Part shown: positions 13,466 through 13,740 of the stretch, in pieces
Numbering within the stretch: the stretch's first letter is position 1
Layout: the number at the start of each line of letters is the position of its first letter
Assembly: GCA_034437795.1 (NCBI GenBank)
Contig: DAOTTI010000285.1
Coordinates: 1-13,740, forward strand
Origin: DAOTTI01 sp034437795
GTDB taxonomy: Bacteria > Chloroflexota > UBA11872 > UBA12225
Direction of reading: 5' to 3'
Length of the DNA: 13,740 nucleotides
Position numbers and translations under genes: made by a program
Notes under the pieces: model-generated
Told to the model about the DNA's origin: nothing
Seen by the model: only the letters and a program-made list of their open reading frames with translations
The model's database searches: none

Positions 13466-13740
13466 ATGCCAGCGATGAAATGCCCGCGTTGCCAGGCGGT
13501 GAGCCCTCGAGATGCGATCACCTGCTGGGCGTGCGGCATCCGGCTGCACCGGCGGGCGGCGGATCCCCGTGCCGCCGCCTTTCGGCCGGAGGCGATGCGG
13601 TACTTCAGCACGTCTACGTCGGCCGTGGAGCACCATCGCGCCTGGCTGGATGGCCTGGTGCTGCTGATCACGATCCTCTTCGGCGCGCTGCTGGCCTACT
13701 TCATTGCCGACGTCCTGCCGGAGACCTTCACTCCAGGCTC
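13466..13740 (+). CDS. Zinc-ribbon protein with a transmembrane helix (partial at 3' end)
   Basis: 91 codons are visible before the window ends. The N-terminus is a four-cysteine zinc ribbon: CPRC (Cys6, Cys9) and CWAC (Cys20, Cys23), spaced CX2C-X10-CX2C. A basic linker follows (RLHRRAADPRAAAFRPE, 26-42), then a hydrophobic segment at about 61-81 (LDGLVLLITILFGALLAYFIA) that should span the membrane. ATG 13466 has AAGG 5 nt upstream; ATG 13475 just before the first CXXC is a possible alternative. The layout of a cytoplasmic zinc ribbon anchored in the membrane is common in uncharacterised bacterial proteins, and no specific family can be named. It is preceded by a sigma-54-type promoter match and diverges from acpP. 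Confidence 0.7.
   Translation, partial: MPAMKCPRCQAVSPRDAITCWACGIRLHRRAADPRAAAFRPEAMRYFSTSTSAVEHHRAWLDGLVLLITILFGALLAYFIADVLPETFTPG

Noticed and set aside
13093..13671. Upstream extension of the acpP frame on the minus strand (about 190 codons)
   Set aside because: It is open only because of base composition. The ACP has its own ribosome site and a consensus -10 box inside this stretch, and no ACP has such an extension.

Overview
This 13.7 kb window is high-GC chromosomal DNA from a bacterium. It carries conserved housekeeping genes with strong G/C preference at third codon positions and GTG/TTG starts. Intergenic gaps hold palindromic repeats of the CCCTCTCCC...GGGAGAGGG type. The short archaeal/Thermotoga-like AhcY, the ACP sequence, the CX4C thioredoxin-like lipoprotein and the repeats fit a Chloroflexota-like organism best. 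That placement is a guess from memory of families; no rRNA or other phylogenetic marker is present. I see no phage, integrase, transposase, CRISPR or tRNA.

Layout. (1) 1-123: C-terminal end of an upstream membrane protein. 124-394: non-coding, with a tandem repeat and one inverted copy of the intergenic repeat family. (2) 395-727: small lipoprotein (+). 728-938: tail-to-tail gap with two hairpins. 939-1832: thioredoxin-fold lipoprotein on the minus strand. (3) 1904-4870: tldD and tldE, the two subunits of a zinc metalloprotease, separated by a purine/pyrimidine inverted repeat that also supplies the tldD stop codon. (4) 4901-11544: a compact S-adenosylmethionine (SAM) by-product cluster, apt, mtnA, mtnP, a PfkB-family kinase, ahcY and metK, all on the plus strand. 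(5) 11686-12654: an NAD(P)-dependent sugar-nucleotide reductase resembling GDP-6-deoxymannose reductase. (6) 12838-13092: acpP on the minus strand. It diverges from a partial zinc-ribbon/membrane gene (13466-end) preceded by a textbook-spaced sigma-54 promoter match.

How it works together. MetK makes SAM. Methyltransferases leave S-adenosylhomocysteine, which AhcY splits into homocysteine and adenosine. Polyamine and similar reactions leave methylthioadenosine, which MtnP splits into adenine and methylthioribose-1-phosphate. Apt returns adenine to AMP, and MtnA isomerises the sugar phosphate. The PfkB kinase between mtnP and ahcY has no assigned substrate. Adenosine (clearing the AhcY product) or a methylthioribose-type sugar would both fit the context. 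The later methionine-salvage enzymes (MtnB, MtnC, MtnD) are not in the window.

The least-explained parts are non-coding: a dispersed two-hairpin repeat in three gaps, a 125 bp composite with imperfect terminal inverted repeats, a leader with two competing pairings before metK, exact direct repeats around the kinase gene, and the sigma-54-like promoter with a direct repeat upstream.
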